Origin: Bacteroidota bacterium | Lineage (GTDB): Bacteria; Bacteroidota; Bacteroidia; 2-12-FULL-35-15 | Direction: 5' to 3' | DNA: 64,000 bases | Assembly (NCBI GenBank): GCA_029237775.1 | Contig: JAQZBR010000005.1 | Location: forward strand, 124,001 to 188,000 | In this document: piece by piece, positions 32,981 through 41,782 of the stretch | Layout of the letters: every line of letters begins with the position of its first letter | Numbering within the stretch: position 1 is the stretch's first letter | Made by a program: the position numbers and the translations under genes | Notes under the pieces: model-generated | What the model was told of the DNA's origin: nothing | The model's database searches: none | What the model saw: only the letters and a program-made list of their open reading frames with translations

Positions 32981-35356
32981 ATGAACAGATCAATTAAAAA
33001 GGTTGCAGTGCTTGGCTCCGGAGTGATGGGAAGCCGCATCGCCTGTCATTTTGCAAACATCGGTGTTGAAGTTTTGCTTTTGGACATTGTTCCGAAAGAC
33101 GCGACTGCTGATAAAAAATCACGGAACAAAATTGTTGACGATGCTCTTGCATTTGCATTGAAATCGAATCCCTCTCCTATTTATCGCAAATCATTCGCGA
33201 AAAGAATAGTTACGGGAAATTTTGATGACAACATGAAAGACATCGCGAACTGCGACTGGATCATTGAAGTTGTGATCGAAAGACTTGACATTAAAAAGCA
33301 GGTCTTTGAAAATGTGGAGAAATACAGAAAGCCGGGAACACTTATCACATCAAATACTTCCGGGATCCCGATCCATTTAATGAATGAAGGGCGAAGTGAA
33401 GATTTCCAGAAACATTTCTGCGGATCACACTTTTTCAATCCTCCAAGATATTTAAGATTACTGGAAATAATTCCAACTCCAAAAACTTCACCTGAAGTAA
33501 TTGACTTCTTGATGCATTATGGTGAATTGTATTTAGGAAAAACTACCGTTTTGTGTAAAGATACACCTGCCTTTATCGCCAACAGAATTGGTGTTTATGG
33601 CATTATGAGCTTGTTCCATACAGTTGAAAAAATGGGACTGACAATAGATGAAGTTGATAAATTGACCGGCCCCGTTCTGGGCCGGCCGAAATCTGCAACC
33701 TTCAGAACCTGTGATGTTGTAGGATTAGATACACTCGTTCATGTAGCGAATGGAGTTTCACAAAGCTGTCCGAAAGATGAAGCCATTGATGTCTTCAAAA
33801 TTCCGGGATATGTCTCGAAGATGGTGGAAAATAAATGGCTTGGAAGTAAAACCGAACAGGGCTTCTTCAAAAAAGTAAAAGGCGCTAATGGAAAATCAGA
33901 GATCCACTCTCTTGATCTGAAGACATTGGAATACAAGCCCTCAGTAAAAGCGAAATTCGCAACACTGGAGCAAACCAAATCAATCGATAATTTACGCGAG
34001 CGCATGAAAGTGTTGCTGGCGGGGAAAGATAAAGCCGGGGAATTTTACAGAACTTCTTTTTACGGCTTGTTCGCTTATGTAAGCAACCGCATTCCTGAGA
34101 TCACCGATGAACTTTTCAAAATAGATGCTGCAATGAATGCAGGTTTTGCGTGGGAGCTTGGCCCTTTCGAAGCGTGGGATGCATTAGGTGTTTCTGAAAC
34201 AGTAAAAGCTATGGAAGCTGCCGGAAACAAACCCGCACAATGGATCTACGATATGCTTGCAAGCGGAGCATCCACATTCTATAAAGTGGAAGACGGCAAG
34301 AAAAAATATTATGATATTCCTTCTAAATCATACAAAGTAATTCCGGGAACCGAATCATTTATCTTACTGGATAATATCCGCGGAAACAAAACTGTATGGA
34401 AAAATTCCGGAGCTACGCTGACCGACATAGGTGATGGCATTGTGAATTTAGAATGGAATACGAAAATGAATTCGATCGGTGCCGAAGTAATTGAAGGCAT
34501 CAACAAATCGATCGCAATCGCGGAAAAGGATTTCAGAGGATTGGTGATCTCCAATGAAGGCGCTAATTTTTCTGCAGGAGCAAATGTCGGGATGATCTTC
34601 ATGATGGCCGTTGAACAGGAATATGACGAGCTGAACTTCGCAATCAAAACTTTCCAGAATACAATGATGCGTGTACGTTACTCTTCCATCCCGGTGGTTG
34701 TAGCACCTCACAATCTCGCCCTTGGCGGAGCATGTGAGATGAGCTTACATTCCGATCGTGTTGTTGCCCATGCAGAAACCTATATGGGATTGGTTGAATT
34801 CGGTGTCGGATTGATCCCGGGTGGAGGCGGAACTAAAGAGTTCGCGGTAAGATTATCGGACGAGTTGCAGGAAGGTGATATTGAGTTAAATAATTTCCGT
34901 GATCGCTTCCTAACGATCGGACAAGCAAAAGTCGGAACTTCCGCTTACGAGGCATTTGACTTGGGTTATTTGAGAAAAGGAAAAGATGTTGTTGTCATAT
35001 CGCGCAACCGTTTACTGACCGAAGCAAAATTAAATTGTATCGAATTAGCTGAAGCAGGTTACACAAGACCCGTTGAGCGCAAGGATATCCGCGTGCTTGG
35101 AAAACAGGCTCTGGGATTGGCTTACCTTGGCGCTAACTCTATGCAGGTCGGACATTATATCAGCGAGCACGATACAAAGATCTCCCAGAAACTAGCTTAC
35201 GTATTATGCGGTGGTGATCTTTCTCAGCCGACAATGGTAAGTGAGCAATATTTACTTGATCTTGAACGAGAGGCTTTCTTGAGCCTTTGCGGAGAAAAGA
35301 AAACATTGGAGAGATTACAATCGATCATAACTGGAGGAAAGATCTTGCGGAATTAG
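32981..35356 (+). CDS. fadN: 3-hydroxyacyl-CoA dehydrogenase / enoyl-CoA hydratase fusion
   Basis: A 791-residue two-function enzyme catalysing the middle steps of fatty-acid beta-oxidation. The NAD-binding dehydrogenase comes first ('VAVLGSGVMGSRIACHFANI' near residue 7, 'HFCGSHFFNPPRYLRLLEII' near 147). The crotonase domain is C-terminal ('GLVISNEGANFSAGANVGMI' near 515, 'EFGVGLIPGGGGTKEFA' near 607). This order and length match Bacillus FadN; E. coli FadB has the reverse order. It precedes the thiolase and acyl-CoA dehydrogenase genes as in fadNAE. A repeat pair (B then A) fills the gap to fadA. Confidence 0.94.
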   Translation: MNRSIKKVAVLGSGVMGSRIACHFANIGVEVLLLDIVPKDATADKKSRNKIVDDALAFALKSNPSPIYRKSFAKRIVTGNFDDNMKDIANCDWIIEVVIERLDIKKQVFENVEKYRKPGTLITSNTSGIPIHLMNEGRSEDFQKHFCGSHFFNPPRYLRLLEIIPTPKTSPEVIDFLMHYGELYLGKTTVLCKDTPAFIANRIGVYGIMSLFHTVEKMGLTIDEVDKLTGPVLGRPKSATFRTCDVVGLDTLVHVANGVSQSCPKDEAIDVFKIPGYVSKMVENKWLGSKTEQGFFKKVKGANGKSEIHSLDLKTLEYKPSVKAKFATLEQTKSIDNLRERMKVLLAGKDKAGEFYRTSFYGLFAYVSNRIPEITDELFKIDAAMNAGFAWELGPFEAWDALGVSETVKAMEAAGNKPAQWIYDMLASGASTFYKVEDGKKKYYDIPSKSYKVIPGTESFILLDNIRGNKTVWKNSGATLTDIGDGIVNLEWNTKMNSIGAEVIEGINKSIAIAEKDFRGLVISNEGANFSAGANVGMIFMMAVEQEYDELNFAIKTFQNTMMRVRYSSIPVVVAPHNLALGGACEMSLHSDRVVAHAETYMGLVEFGVGLIPGGGGTKEFAVRLSDELQEGDIELNNFRDRFLTIGQAKVGTSAYEAFDLGYLRKGKDVVVISRNRLLTEAKLNCIELAEAGYTRPVERKDIRVLGKQALGLAYLGANSMQVGHYISEHDTKISQKLAYVLCGGDLSQPTMVSEQYLLDLEREAFLSLCGEKKTLERLQSIITGGKILRN

Positions 35357-35371
35357 AAGTTTTTGCGGAAG

Positions 35372-35430
35372 CGTCATCCTGAACTTGTTTCAGGATCCGC
35401 GCGCAGATTCTGAAATAAGTCCAGAATGAC
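35372..35430. repeat. Dispersed repeat family B, copy B1
   Basis: GTCATCCTGAACTTGTTTCA continues into GGATCCGCGCGCAGATTCTG and ends CCAGAATGAC. The ends (GTCATcCTG / CAGAATGAC) are inverted to each other, and the core CCTGAAcTTGTTTCAGG is itself palindromic. Confidence 0.75.
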
Positions 35431-35462
35431 CAACACACAACTAAAGACAAAATTTAAATAAA

Positions 35463-35492
35463 CTAAGTGTTCTAAGTGCCTTAGTGGTAAAA
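35463..35492. repeat. Dispersed repeat family A, copy A2
   Basis: CTAAGTGTTCTAAGTGCCTT continues into AGTGGTAAAA. It ends 11 bp before the fadA ATG and 33 bp after repeat B1. Confidence 0.65.
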
Positions 35493-35503
35493 AAAATAAT
35501 CGT

Positions 35504-36682
35504 ATGAACGCATATATAGTAGCAGGTTTCAGATCCGCAGTAGGCAAGGCCAACAGAGGCGGATTCCGTTTTACTCGTCCGGACGATATGGCATCGGATG
35601 TCATCAAACATCTAATGGCAAGTGTGCCGAATGTAGCACACGACCAGGTCGATGATCTTATTGTAGGTAACGCGATGCCTGAGGCAGAGCAGGGACTAAA
35701 CATGGCAAGATTAATTTCGCTGATGGCATTTAACACTGATAAGGTTTCCGGCATGACCGTGAACCGGTATTGCGCGTCAGGTTTGGAAACCATAGCAATC
35801 GCGGCAGCAAAGATCCATGCAGGAATGGCCGATTGTATTGTAGCAGGAGGTGCAGAAAGCATGAGCCTGATCCCGATGGGCGGATGGAGAATTGTTCCGC
35901 ATGCAGGTGTTGCACTTGCACACCCTGATCATTATTGGGGAATGGGTTTGACAGCAGAAGCAGTTGCATCAGAATATAAAGTGAGCCGTGAAGACCAGGA
36001 TGCATTTGCATTCAATTCTCACATGAAGGCGATGAAAGCCATTAAAGAAGGCAAGTTCAAACAGGAGATCGTTCCGGTGAAAGTGACTGAAACGTATCTT
36101 GATGAAAATGAAAAAAAGAGAACAAGAGACTTTATTGTCGATACAGATGAAGGTCCGCGCGCTGACACAACTCTCGAAGCACTGGCAAAACTAAAACCCG
36201 TATTTGACGCAAAAGGCAGCGTGACAGCAGGAAATTCTTCCCAGACAAGTGACGGTGCTGCTTTCGTGATGATCGTGAGTGAAAAATTCCTAAAAGAAAA
36301 TAATCTTACTCCGATCGCAAGAATGGTAAGCTTCGCGGCAGCGGGTGTTCCTCCACGTATTATGGGAATTGGTCCGGTTGCCGCTATTCCAAAAGCACTA
36401 AAGCTTGCCGGATTGAATCAGAATCAGATCGACCTTATTGAATTGAATGAAGCCTTTGCATCGCAATCCTTAGCAGTGGTAAGGGAATTAAACCTTAATC
36501 CTGATATCGTTAATGTCAATGGTGGTGCTATTTCACTTGGACATCCACTTGGCTGTTCCGGAGCGAAATTATCGGTTCAGCTGTTCGGGGAACTAAAACG
36601 CCAGAAGAAAAAATATGGTATTGTAAGTATGTGCGTTGGAACCGGGCAAGGCGCTGCCGGCATTTTCGAAATGTTAAATTAA
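35504..36682 (+). CDS. fadA: Acetyl-CoA C-acyltransferase (3-ketoacyl-CoA thiolase)
   Basis: 392 residues; splits 3-ketoacyl-CoA into acetyl-CoA and a shortened acyl-CoA, the last step of beta-oxidation. The nucleophile Cys is in 'VNRYCASGLETIAIAAAKI' (near 87). The catalytic His is in 'NGGAISLGHPLGCSGAKL' (near 349), and the second Cys in 'SMCVGTGQGAAGIFE' (near 379). Length is normal. It follows fadN with the B1/A2 repeat pair in between and is 56 bp before fadE. No break in the frame, so the repeats have not damaged the gene. Confidence 0.95.
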   Translation: MNAYIVAGFRSAVGKANRGGFRFTRPDDMASDVIKHLMASVPNVAHDQVDDLIVGNAMPEAEQGLNMARLISLMAFNTDKVSGMTVNRYCASGLETIAIAAAKIHAGMADCIVAGGAESMSLIPMGGWRIVPHAGVALAHPDHYWGMGLTAEAVASEYKVSREDQDAFAFNSHMKAMKAIKEGKFKQEIVPVKVTETYLDENEKKRTRDFIVDTDEGPRADTTLEALAKLKPVFDAKGSVTAGNSSQTSDGAAFVMIVSEKFLKENNLTPIARMVSFAAAGVPPRIMGIGPVAAIPKALKLAGLNQNQIDLIELNEAFASQSLAVVRELNLNPDIVNVNGGAISLGHPLGCSGAKLSVQLFGELKRQKKKYGIVSMCVGTGQGAAGIFEMLN

Positions 36683-36738
36683 GCTGGCGCATTTTTTTAA
36701 TAGAAATAATGCTTTAAATTTTAAAAACCAAAAATCAC

Positions 36739-38547
36739 ATGGAAACTGTTCAAAACCCAACTAATACTATGACATCAACCAAAGGAGGAGAATTCCTCAT
36801 TAAGGAAACACAGGCTAAAGACGTATTCATCCCTGAAGAATGGAATGAAGAGCAGCAGATGATAGCTCAAACCTGCCATGATTTTCTTGCACAGCATGTG
36901 TGGAATAGCCTTGACCGTATTGATGCTCAGGAAGAAGGTTTGATGGTGGATCTTCTGAACAAGGCCGGTGAGCTTGGCTTATTGGGAATTTCAGTCCCGG
37001 AAGAGTTTGGCGGATTCGGTAAGGACTTCACAACTTCAATGCTGGCAACTGAAATTTTAGGAGCGGGGCATTCGTTTGCGGTTGCAATCTCAGCACATAC
37101 AGGAATCGGTACATTACCGATTTTATATTATGGTAATGCAGAACAAAAAGCTAAATACATCCCGAAACTGGCGACAGGCGAATGGAAAGCAGCATATTGC
37201 TTAACAGAACCTTCTGCAGGATCAGATGCAAACTCTGGGAAAACAAAAGCTGTGTTATCCGGAGATGGCAAACATTATATTCTGAACGGACAAAAAATGT
37301 GGATCACGAACGGTGGATTCGCAGATATCTATACAGTATTCGCGAAGATTGATAACGATGAAACTCTTTCTGCATTCATTGTTGAGAAATCTTTCGGTGG
37401 AATATCATTGAACCCTGAAGAGCATAAAATGGGTATCAAAGGAAGCTCTACCCGCCAGGTGTTCTTTAATGATTGCAAAGTACCGGTTGAGAATCTTTTA
37501 TCGGAAAGACAAAACGGATTCAAGATCGCGGTGAACATTTTAAATCTTGGACGTATCAAGCTTGCAGGTGCAGCTATCGGAGGAAGTAAAGAAACAACAA
37601 CTAAATCGATTCAATACGCTAACGAGCGTCAGCAATTTGGAAGATCTATCTCCAAATACGGAGCGATCAGATACAAACTTGCTGAGCAGGCAACCCGTAT
37701 CTACGCTGCTGAATCTGCAATTTACCGTGCGAGCCAGAACATCGAGGATGCAATCAAATCATTGATCGCAGGCGGAATGGATGAAGCTAAAGCAAAATTA
37801 AAAGGAGTTGAGCAATTCGCAGTTGAAGCTGCAATTGTAAAAGTACATGGCTCAGAAGTTCTGGATTATGTTGTTGATGAAGGAGTTCAGATCTATGGTG
37901 GAATGGGCTACAGCGCTGAGGCTCCAATGGACAGAGCTTATCGCGATGCGCGTATCAATCGTATCTTTGAAGGAACGAACGAGATCAACAGAATGTTGAC
38001 TGTGGATATGATGCTGAAGCGTGCAATGAAAGGTGAACTGGACCTTATGGGCCCTGCACAAAAAGTTGCATCTGAATTAATGAGTATTCCTGATTTTAGC
38101 GCTACTGCTGAAACCGGAACATTATCAAATGAGAAAAAGGTTGTTGATGGATTCAAAAAGGCTGTCCTGATGGTTGCCGGAGCTGCCGTTCAAAAACTAA
38201 TGATGCAGCTTGGTAAAGAGCAGGAGATCTTAATGAATGTTGCCGACATGATCATAGAAACATACGTTTGCGAATCCGTTTTACTTCGCGTGGAAAAATT
38301 AATTTCTCTCAAAGGTGAAGAAGCTTGCAAAGAACAGATCGCGATGATGAAAGTTTATATCAATGATGCAGCTGACCGTATACATAAATCAGGTAAGGAA
38401 GCTGTGAACACTTTTGCAGAAGGTGATGAACAACGCGGAATGCTGATGGGCATGAAACGTTTCACTAAAACAGAACCTATCAATACTACTGAATTGAGAA
38501 GAACTGTTTCGGCTAAATTAATTGCTGAGAACAAGTATTGTTTTTAA
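36739..38547 (+). CDS. fadE: Acyl-CoA dehydrogenase (FadE/VLCAD-like)
   Basis: 602 residues; FAD enzyme for the first step of beta-oxidation. Typical motifs are 'AYCLTEPSAGSDANSGKTKA' (near 154), 'MWITNGGFADIYTVFAKI' (near 187) and, near 402-418, 'DARINRIFEGTNEINRML'. The catalytic Glu is probably in 'IYGGMGYSAEAPMDRAYRDA', within this last region. An extra ~170-residue C-terminal domain resembles the very-long-chain type and the 594-residue Bacillus FadE. It completes the marR-fadN-fadA-fadE operon. Electron-transfer flavoprotein genes are not seen in the window. Confidence 0.94.
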   Translation: METVQNPTNTMTSTKGGEFLIKETQAKDVFIPEEWNEEQQMIAQTCHDFLAQHVWNSLDRIDAQEEGLMVDLLNKAGELGLLGISVPEEFGGFGKDFTTSMLATEILGAGHSFAVAISAHTGIGTLPILYYGNAEQKAKYIPKLATGEWKAAYCLTEPSAGSDANSGKTKAVLSGDGKHYILNGQKMWITNGGFADIYTVFAKIDNDETLSAFIVEKSFGGISLNPEEHKMGIKGSSTRQVFFNDCKVPVENLLSERQNGFKIAVNILNLGRIKLAGAAIGGSKETTTKSIQYANERQQFGRSISKYGAIRYKLAEQATRIYAAESAIYRASQNIEDAIKSLIAGGMDEAKAKLKGVEQFAVEAAIVKVHGSEVLDYVVDEGVQIYGGMGYSAEAPMDRAYRDARINRIFEGTNEINRMLTVDMMLKRAMKGELDLMGPAQKVASELMSIPDFSATAETGTLSNEKKVVDGFKKAVLMVAGAAVQKLMMQLGKEQEILMNVADMIIETYVCESVLLRVEKLISLKGEEACKEQIAMMKVYINDAADRIHKSGKEAVNTFAEGDEQRGMLMGMKRFTKTEPINTTELRRTVSAKLIAENKYCF

Positions 38548-38548
38548 G

Positions 38549-38650
38549 TTTTACCACAAAGGCGCTAAGACGCTAAGTGAAACCCATAGCTCAAGCTATG
38601 GGTTTCTTTTTTTGCTTCTTCTTCGCGCCTTTGCGCCTTCGTGGTAAAAA
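38549..38650. repeat. Gene-less 102-bp element with inverted family A ends (A3/A3')
   Basis: Left end 38549-38579 reads TTTTACCACAAAGGCGCTAA and on to GTG. The right end 38621-38650 is its inverted form (CTTCGCGCCTTTGCGCCTTC then GTGGTAAAAA). About 27 bases pair with four mismatches. Between them lies a terminator-type hairpin (38581-38604). It fits a MITE-like unit that has become the fadE terminator and ogt promoter region. Confidence 0.7.
38581..38604. terminator. Hairpin/terminator after fadE
   Basis: AACCCATAGCT / AGCTATGGGTT with a 2-base loop, followed by TTCTTTTTTT. It is nested inside the A3/A3' inverted repeat. Confidence 0.8.
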
Positions 38651-38652
38651 TT

Positions 38653-38660
38653 TATCTTTG
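38653..38660 (+). promoter_or_regulatory. -7 element of ogt
   Basis: TAtcTTTGc, ending 4 bp before ATG 38665, and starting 2 bp after the family A repeat. It fixes the start codon and suggests an almost leaderless mRNA. Confidence 0.6.
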
Positions 38661-38664
38661 CATC

Positions 38665-39159
38665 ATGGAACTCTACTACGCATACTACTCCTCTCCTATC
38701 GGACTCATTGAAATCAGTGGGAATGAAGATGGTATTGCAAGCTTGTATTTTGTTGACGAAAGAAAGAGCAATTCTTCAAAGGTTCATGCATCTTTAAAAG
38801 AATGTTTACTTCAGCTGGAAGAGTATTTCAAAGGCCTGCGAAAAGAGTTTGGATTAAAACTTAATCCCAAAGGAACTGATTTCCAGAAAAAGGTCTGGGA
38901 TATATTATATACTCTGCCTTATGGCAAAACTGTTTCCTACCTGGATATCTCAAGAGTACTCGGGGATGTGAACGCAACACGCGCGGTAGGAAATGCTAAC
39001 GGAAGCAATCCTATTTCGATCATTGTCCCTTGTCACCGCGTTATTGGCGTGAATGGAAAGCTTGTCGGCTACGGTGGCGGATTGTGGCGTAAAGAATGGT
39101 TGCTGAATCACGAGCGTGGTGCTACTGTGGGACAACAAACCAATCTGTTTGCTATATAA
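38665..39159 (+). CDS. ogt: Methylated-DNA--protein-cysteine methyltransferase
   Basis: 164 residues from ATG 38665; an earlier in-frame start at 38641 would include the repeat and the -7 element and is rejected. It repairs O6-methylguanine by taking the methyl group onto the Cys of 'IIVPCHRVIG' (Cys ~122). 'GDVNATRAVGNANGSNPI' and 'YGGGLWRKEWLLNHE' are the usual flanking motifs. It is a stand-alone Ogt type, without the Ada N-terminal domain. Its promoter touches the A3' repeat. Confidence 0.94.
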   Translation: MELYYAYYSSPIGLIEISGNEDGIASLYFVDERKSNSSKVHASLKECLLQLEEYFKGLRKEFGLKLNPKGTDFQKKVWDILYTLPYGKTVSYLDISRVLGDVNATRAVGNANGSNPISIIVPCHRVIGVNGKLVGYGGGLWRKEWLLNHERGATVGQQTNLFAI

Positions 39160-39167
39160 ATTTAAAT

Positions 39168-39635
39168 TCAGGGCGTATTGATAGTTTCAAGCTCTTCAAA
39201 AGAATCGATCTTCAGCTTTTTACGTTTATCTTTTACTGAGTAGTGGATCACAACTCCTCCTTCAATATTTGTTGTGTCTACCATTGTATTCTGTGGTGCT
39301 CCGGGTCTGCCCCCACCTCTTTGTTTTGTTTTACTGAAACTGATGCGGTAATCACCTGTTCCTAAATTCTTAAAGGAAGATAGCTTCTTATTAATGGTAT
39401 CTTTTTTTTCAACCTTAGATACGTAAAAAGTGACAGGCTGTCCGGCCGAAATGCTAACAACTGAATCAAGGCTCCACTTTGCTTTTTTACAATTACACAC
39501 CAATACCGAATAAGTTGTGGTTGAGGTTGGCGAAGCACCATGATTAACCGTCTGCATCGTAGCTTTTTTCAATGTGATCTCCTGCGCATCCGCAAACGAA
39601 GATAATAGCAGAAATAAAAACACAATTTTCTTCAT
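39168..39635 (-). CDS. Secreted protein of unknown function
   Basis: 155 residues with a signal peptide (MKKIVFLFLLLSSFADA). The mature part has a 'VLVCNCKKAKWSLDSVVSIS' cysteine pair and then a Lys-rich region with 'KQRGGGRPGAPQ', ending in 'KKLKIDSFEELETINTP'. No known domain is recognised. It is divergent from paiB (37-bp gap) and convergent with ogt (8-bp gap). Confidence 0.6.
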   Translation of the reverse strand: MKKIVFLFLLLSSFADAQEITLKKATMQTVNHGASPTSTTTYSVLVCNCKKAKWSLDSVVSISAGQPVTFYVSKVEKKDTINKKLSSFKNLGTGDYRISFSKTKQRGGGRPGAPQNTMVDTTNIEGGVVIHYSVKDKRKKLKIDSFEELETINTP

Positions 39636-39671
39636 AATTATTAATTTAGCTTAAAGTTAAGAATTAAACAA

Positions 39672-40280
39672 ATGTACATACCATCCTATTACCGCGAAGA
39701 AGACGAGCCCAAGCTTTTGGACTTCATGCGTGCACATAATTTTGCTAACCTGGTAAGCAGTGTAAATAATGTGCCGCTGGCTACTCATCTCCCTTTTGTT
39801 ATTGAAAAACGCGAAGAAAAGATCTTTCTTGTATCTCACATGGCGAAAGCAAATCCGCAATGGCAGAGCTTTACCAATAATTCTGTGCTGGTTATTTTTC
39901 AATGGCCGCACGCTTATATTTCTCCTTCTAATTATGAGAAGCAGCAAAATGTTCCAACCTGGAATTACGTTGCAGTGCATGCCTACGGTATGCCAAGGAT
40001 AATTGACGAGCCTAAAGAGGTGTGGAGCCTAATGGAACGTACAATTGAAAACTTCGAAGAAAAATTCATGTCGCAATGGAAAGACCTTTCACCTGAGTAC
40101 GTGAATGGTATGCTGAAAGCCATTGTAGCATTCGAGATCGAAGTGACCAAGCTGGAAGGGAAATTTAAGTTAAGCCAGAATAAAACAAAGAACGAGCAGA
40201 AAAACATCATTGAGAGTTTGGAAAAAAGTGAGGATTCGGTTGAAAGGGGAATTGCGGAGGAGATGAGGAAGAAGCTGTGA
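39672..40280 (+). CDS. paiB: PaiB-type FMN-binding protein
   Basis: 202 residues matching PaiB-like FMN-binding split-barrel proteins: 'MYIPSYYREEDEPKLLDFMR', 'NVPLATHLPFVIEK', 'FQWPHAYISPSNYEKQQN', 'PTWNYVAVHAYG'. In Bacillus PaiB is described as a negative regulator of sporulation and protease genes, but in Bacteroidota the role is not known and an enzymatic flavin role is possible. No PaiA-like acetyltransferase is adjacent, although a GNAT gene lies about 1 kb downstream. Divergent from the secreted unknown gene. Confidence 0.88.
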   Translation: MYIPSYYREEDEPKLLDFMRAHNFANLVSSVNNVPLATHLPFVIEKREEKIFLVSHMAKANPQWQSFTNNSVLVIFQWPHAYISPSNYEKQQNVPTWNYVAVHAYGMPRIIDEPKEVWSLMERTIENFEEKFMSQWKDLSPEYVNGMLKAIVAFEIEVTKLEGKFKLSQNKTKNEQKNIIESLEKSEDSVERGIAEEMRKKL

Positions 40281-40282
40281 TG

Positions 40283-40310
40283 TTTTTTACCGCTAAGGCA
40301 CCAAGGGCAC
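40283..40310. repeat. Dispersed repeat family A, copy A4
   Basis: TTTTTTACCGCTAAGGCACC then AAGGGCAC, directly after the paiB stop and 44 bp before repeat B2. Confidence 0.6.
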
Positions 40311-40354
40311 AATGAACCAAACGTTATTATAATATTCGGTAGCGGTGTGTGGCC

Positions 40355-40398
40355 GTCATCCTGAACTTGTTTCAGGATCCGCGCGAAGATCCTGAATC
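40355..40398. repeat. Dispersed repeat family B, copy B2 (shorter)
   Basis: GTCATCCTGAACTTGTTTCA continues into GGATCCGCGCGAAGATCCTG. It lacks the final CAGAATGAC found in B1 and B3, so it may be truncated. Confidence 0.7.
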
Positions 40399-40415
40399 AA
40401 TACATAAATATAAAC

Positions 40416-41309
40416 ATGAAAAAACTACTTCTATATTTCACTCTTTTCACTCAAACACTCTTCGCCCAACTCCCGAACACAGACATCTGGCTTTTAGATA
40501 TCACTGTTATGAAGGATTCGGTGAGCCTGACGAACCCTGTTAATATTACTAACCGACCAGGATATGATAATCAGCCTACATTCTCACCTGATGGCAAATA
40601 CATATTATTCACTTCTATTCGTGATGAAAAACAAAGCGATATTTATAAATATGATCTGAACACAAAACAAACAACCCAGTTTACAAAAACCGAAACGAGT
40701 GAGTACTCTGCGACTTTTATGCCTGACGGAAAAAACATTTCTGTTGTAATGGTAGAACCCGACAGCACACAAAGGCTTTGGAAATTTCCGCTAAAAGGCG
40801 GTAAACCTTCCCTTATTATGGATAAGGTAGATTCCATCGGATATCATTGCTGGATAAATAAAGATAGTCTCGCATTGGTAATGATCACAGAACCTTCTAC
40901 CCTTTCAATAGCTGATCTTAGGACTCAAAAAATAAAATTGTTTGCAGAAAATGTAAGCCGCTGCATTATTCCATCGTCTGAGAAGCATGGCTTTTGGTAC
41001 ATGGATAAAAGCGGGCAGCAAAAAGATGAATGGATCCTGAAAAACAGTTTGATCAGATATTCAAGCATTGAAGTTTCAGCAGAACCCATTAAATTACCAG
41101 AGGATACACAAGACTATAACCTGCATACCTATAACAAAAGGCAGATTATTTTTGCAGGAATAAAAACCGAGATGCTATGCACTGATTTCACACAAAGTCT
41201 ATACTCTCATATTCCATTGGGAAAGCTGGGAATGAAGATCAGTCGTGTAGCAATAAGTCCTGACGGCTCTAAAATGGCGGTGGTCATGGAAAGTCTGGAT
41301 GCGCATTAA
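40416..41309 (+). CDS. TolB-like WD40/PD40 beta-propeller protein, secreted
   Basis: 297 residues with a signal peptide (ending LFAQ). PD40-type motifs are 'NQPTFSPDGKYILFTSIRD', 'YSATFMPDGKNISVVMVE' and 'ISRVAISPDGSKMAVVME', each with the 'FSPDGK' loop, giving a small propeller. No enzymatic residues are visible, so a binding or scaffold role is likely. It heads a three-gene set with a GNAT protein (11 bp) and a membrane lipoprotein (6 bp). The B2 repeat ends 17 bp before its start. Confidence 0.8.
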   Translation: MKKLLLYFTLFTQTLFAQLPNTDIWLLDITVMKDSVSLTNPVNITNRPGYDNQPTFSPDGKYILFTSIRDEKQSDIYKYDLNTKQTTQFTKTETSEYSATFMPDGKNISVVMVEPDSTQRLWKFPLKGGKPSLIMDKVDSIGYHCWINKDSLALVMITEPSTLSIADLRTQKIKLFAENVSRCIIPSSEKHGFWYMDKSGQQKDEWILKNSLIRYSSIEVSAEPIKLPEDTQDYNLHTYNKRQIIFAGIKTEMLCTDFTQSLYSHIPLGKLGMKISRVAISPDGSKMAVVMESLDAH

Positions 41310-41320
41310 TAATTAAAACA

Positions 41321-41776
41321 ATGGACAAAGAAAAATTCACAAGAGATCAATACACAATCAGTACAGATCATTCATTACTTGACATTGATTTTATCCATTC
41401 TTATCTTAGCCGCTCCTATTGGGCAGAAGACATTCCAAAAGAAATTGTCAAAAAGAGCATCGAGAATTCTCTCTGCTTTGGAATTTATAAAAATAACACG
41501 CAGGTTGGTTTTGCGCGTGTGGTCTCGGATTATTCCACCTTCGCTTATCTGGCTGATGTTTTTGTGATTGAAGAAGAGCGGGGCAAAGGACTTTCAAAAT
41601 GGTTAATGGAATGCATCTTGAAACACAAAGAGCTGCAGGGCCTCAGGAATTTTTCTTTGCTGACAAGGGATGCACATACTTTGTACGAACAATTTGGATT
41701 TAAGAATCTGGAGAAGCCTCATAATTTTATGGCAATAAAAAAAGACAACTTTTACAAAAAACACAAGCTGCAATAA
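41321..41776 (+). CDS. GNAT-family N-acetyltransferase
   Basis: 151 residues with the acetyl-CoA motif 'LADVFVIEEERGKGLSKWLM' (V-x-x-x-x-R-G-x-G-x-x) near residue 84 and the C-terminal 'THTLYEQFGF'-like strand 'DAHTLYEQFGFKNLEKP'. The N-terminal 'DIDFIHSYLSRSYWAEDIPK' is typical of a widespread GNAT subgroup. It acetylates an unknown amine; cytoplasmic. Probably co-transcribed with the propeller gene before it and the lipoprotein after it. Confidence 0.9.
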   Translation: MDKEKFTRDQYTISTDHSLLDIDFIHSYLSRSYWAEDIPKEIVKKSIENSLCFGIYKNNTQVGFARVVSDYSTFAYLADVFVIEEERGKGLSKWLMECILKHKELQGLRNFSLLTRDAHTLYEQFGFKNLEKPHNFMAIKKDNFYKKHKLQ

Positions 41777-41782
41777 GTAAAA

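Noticed and set aside
35374-35862. 162-codon minus-strand frame
   Set aside because: Mostly antisense to fadA and extends into the B1/A2 repeats; no protein features.
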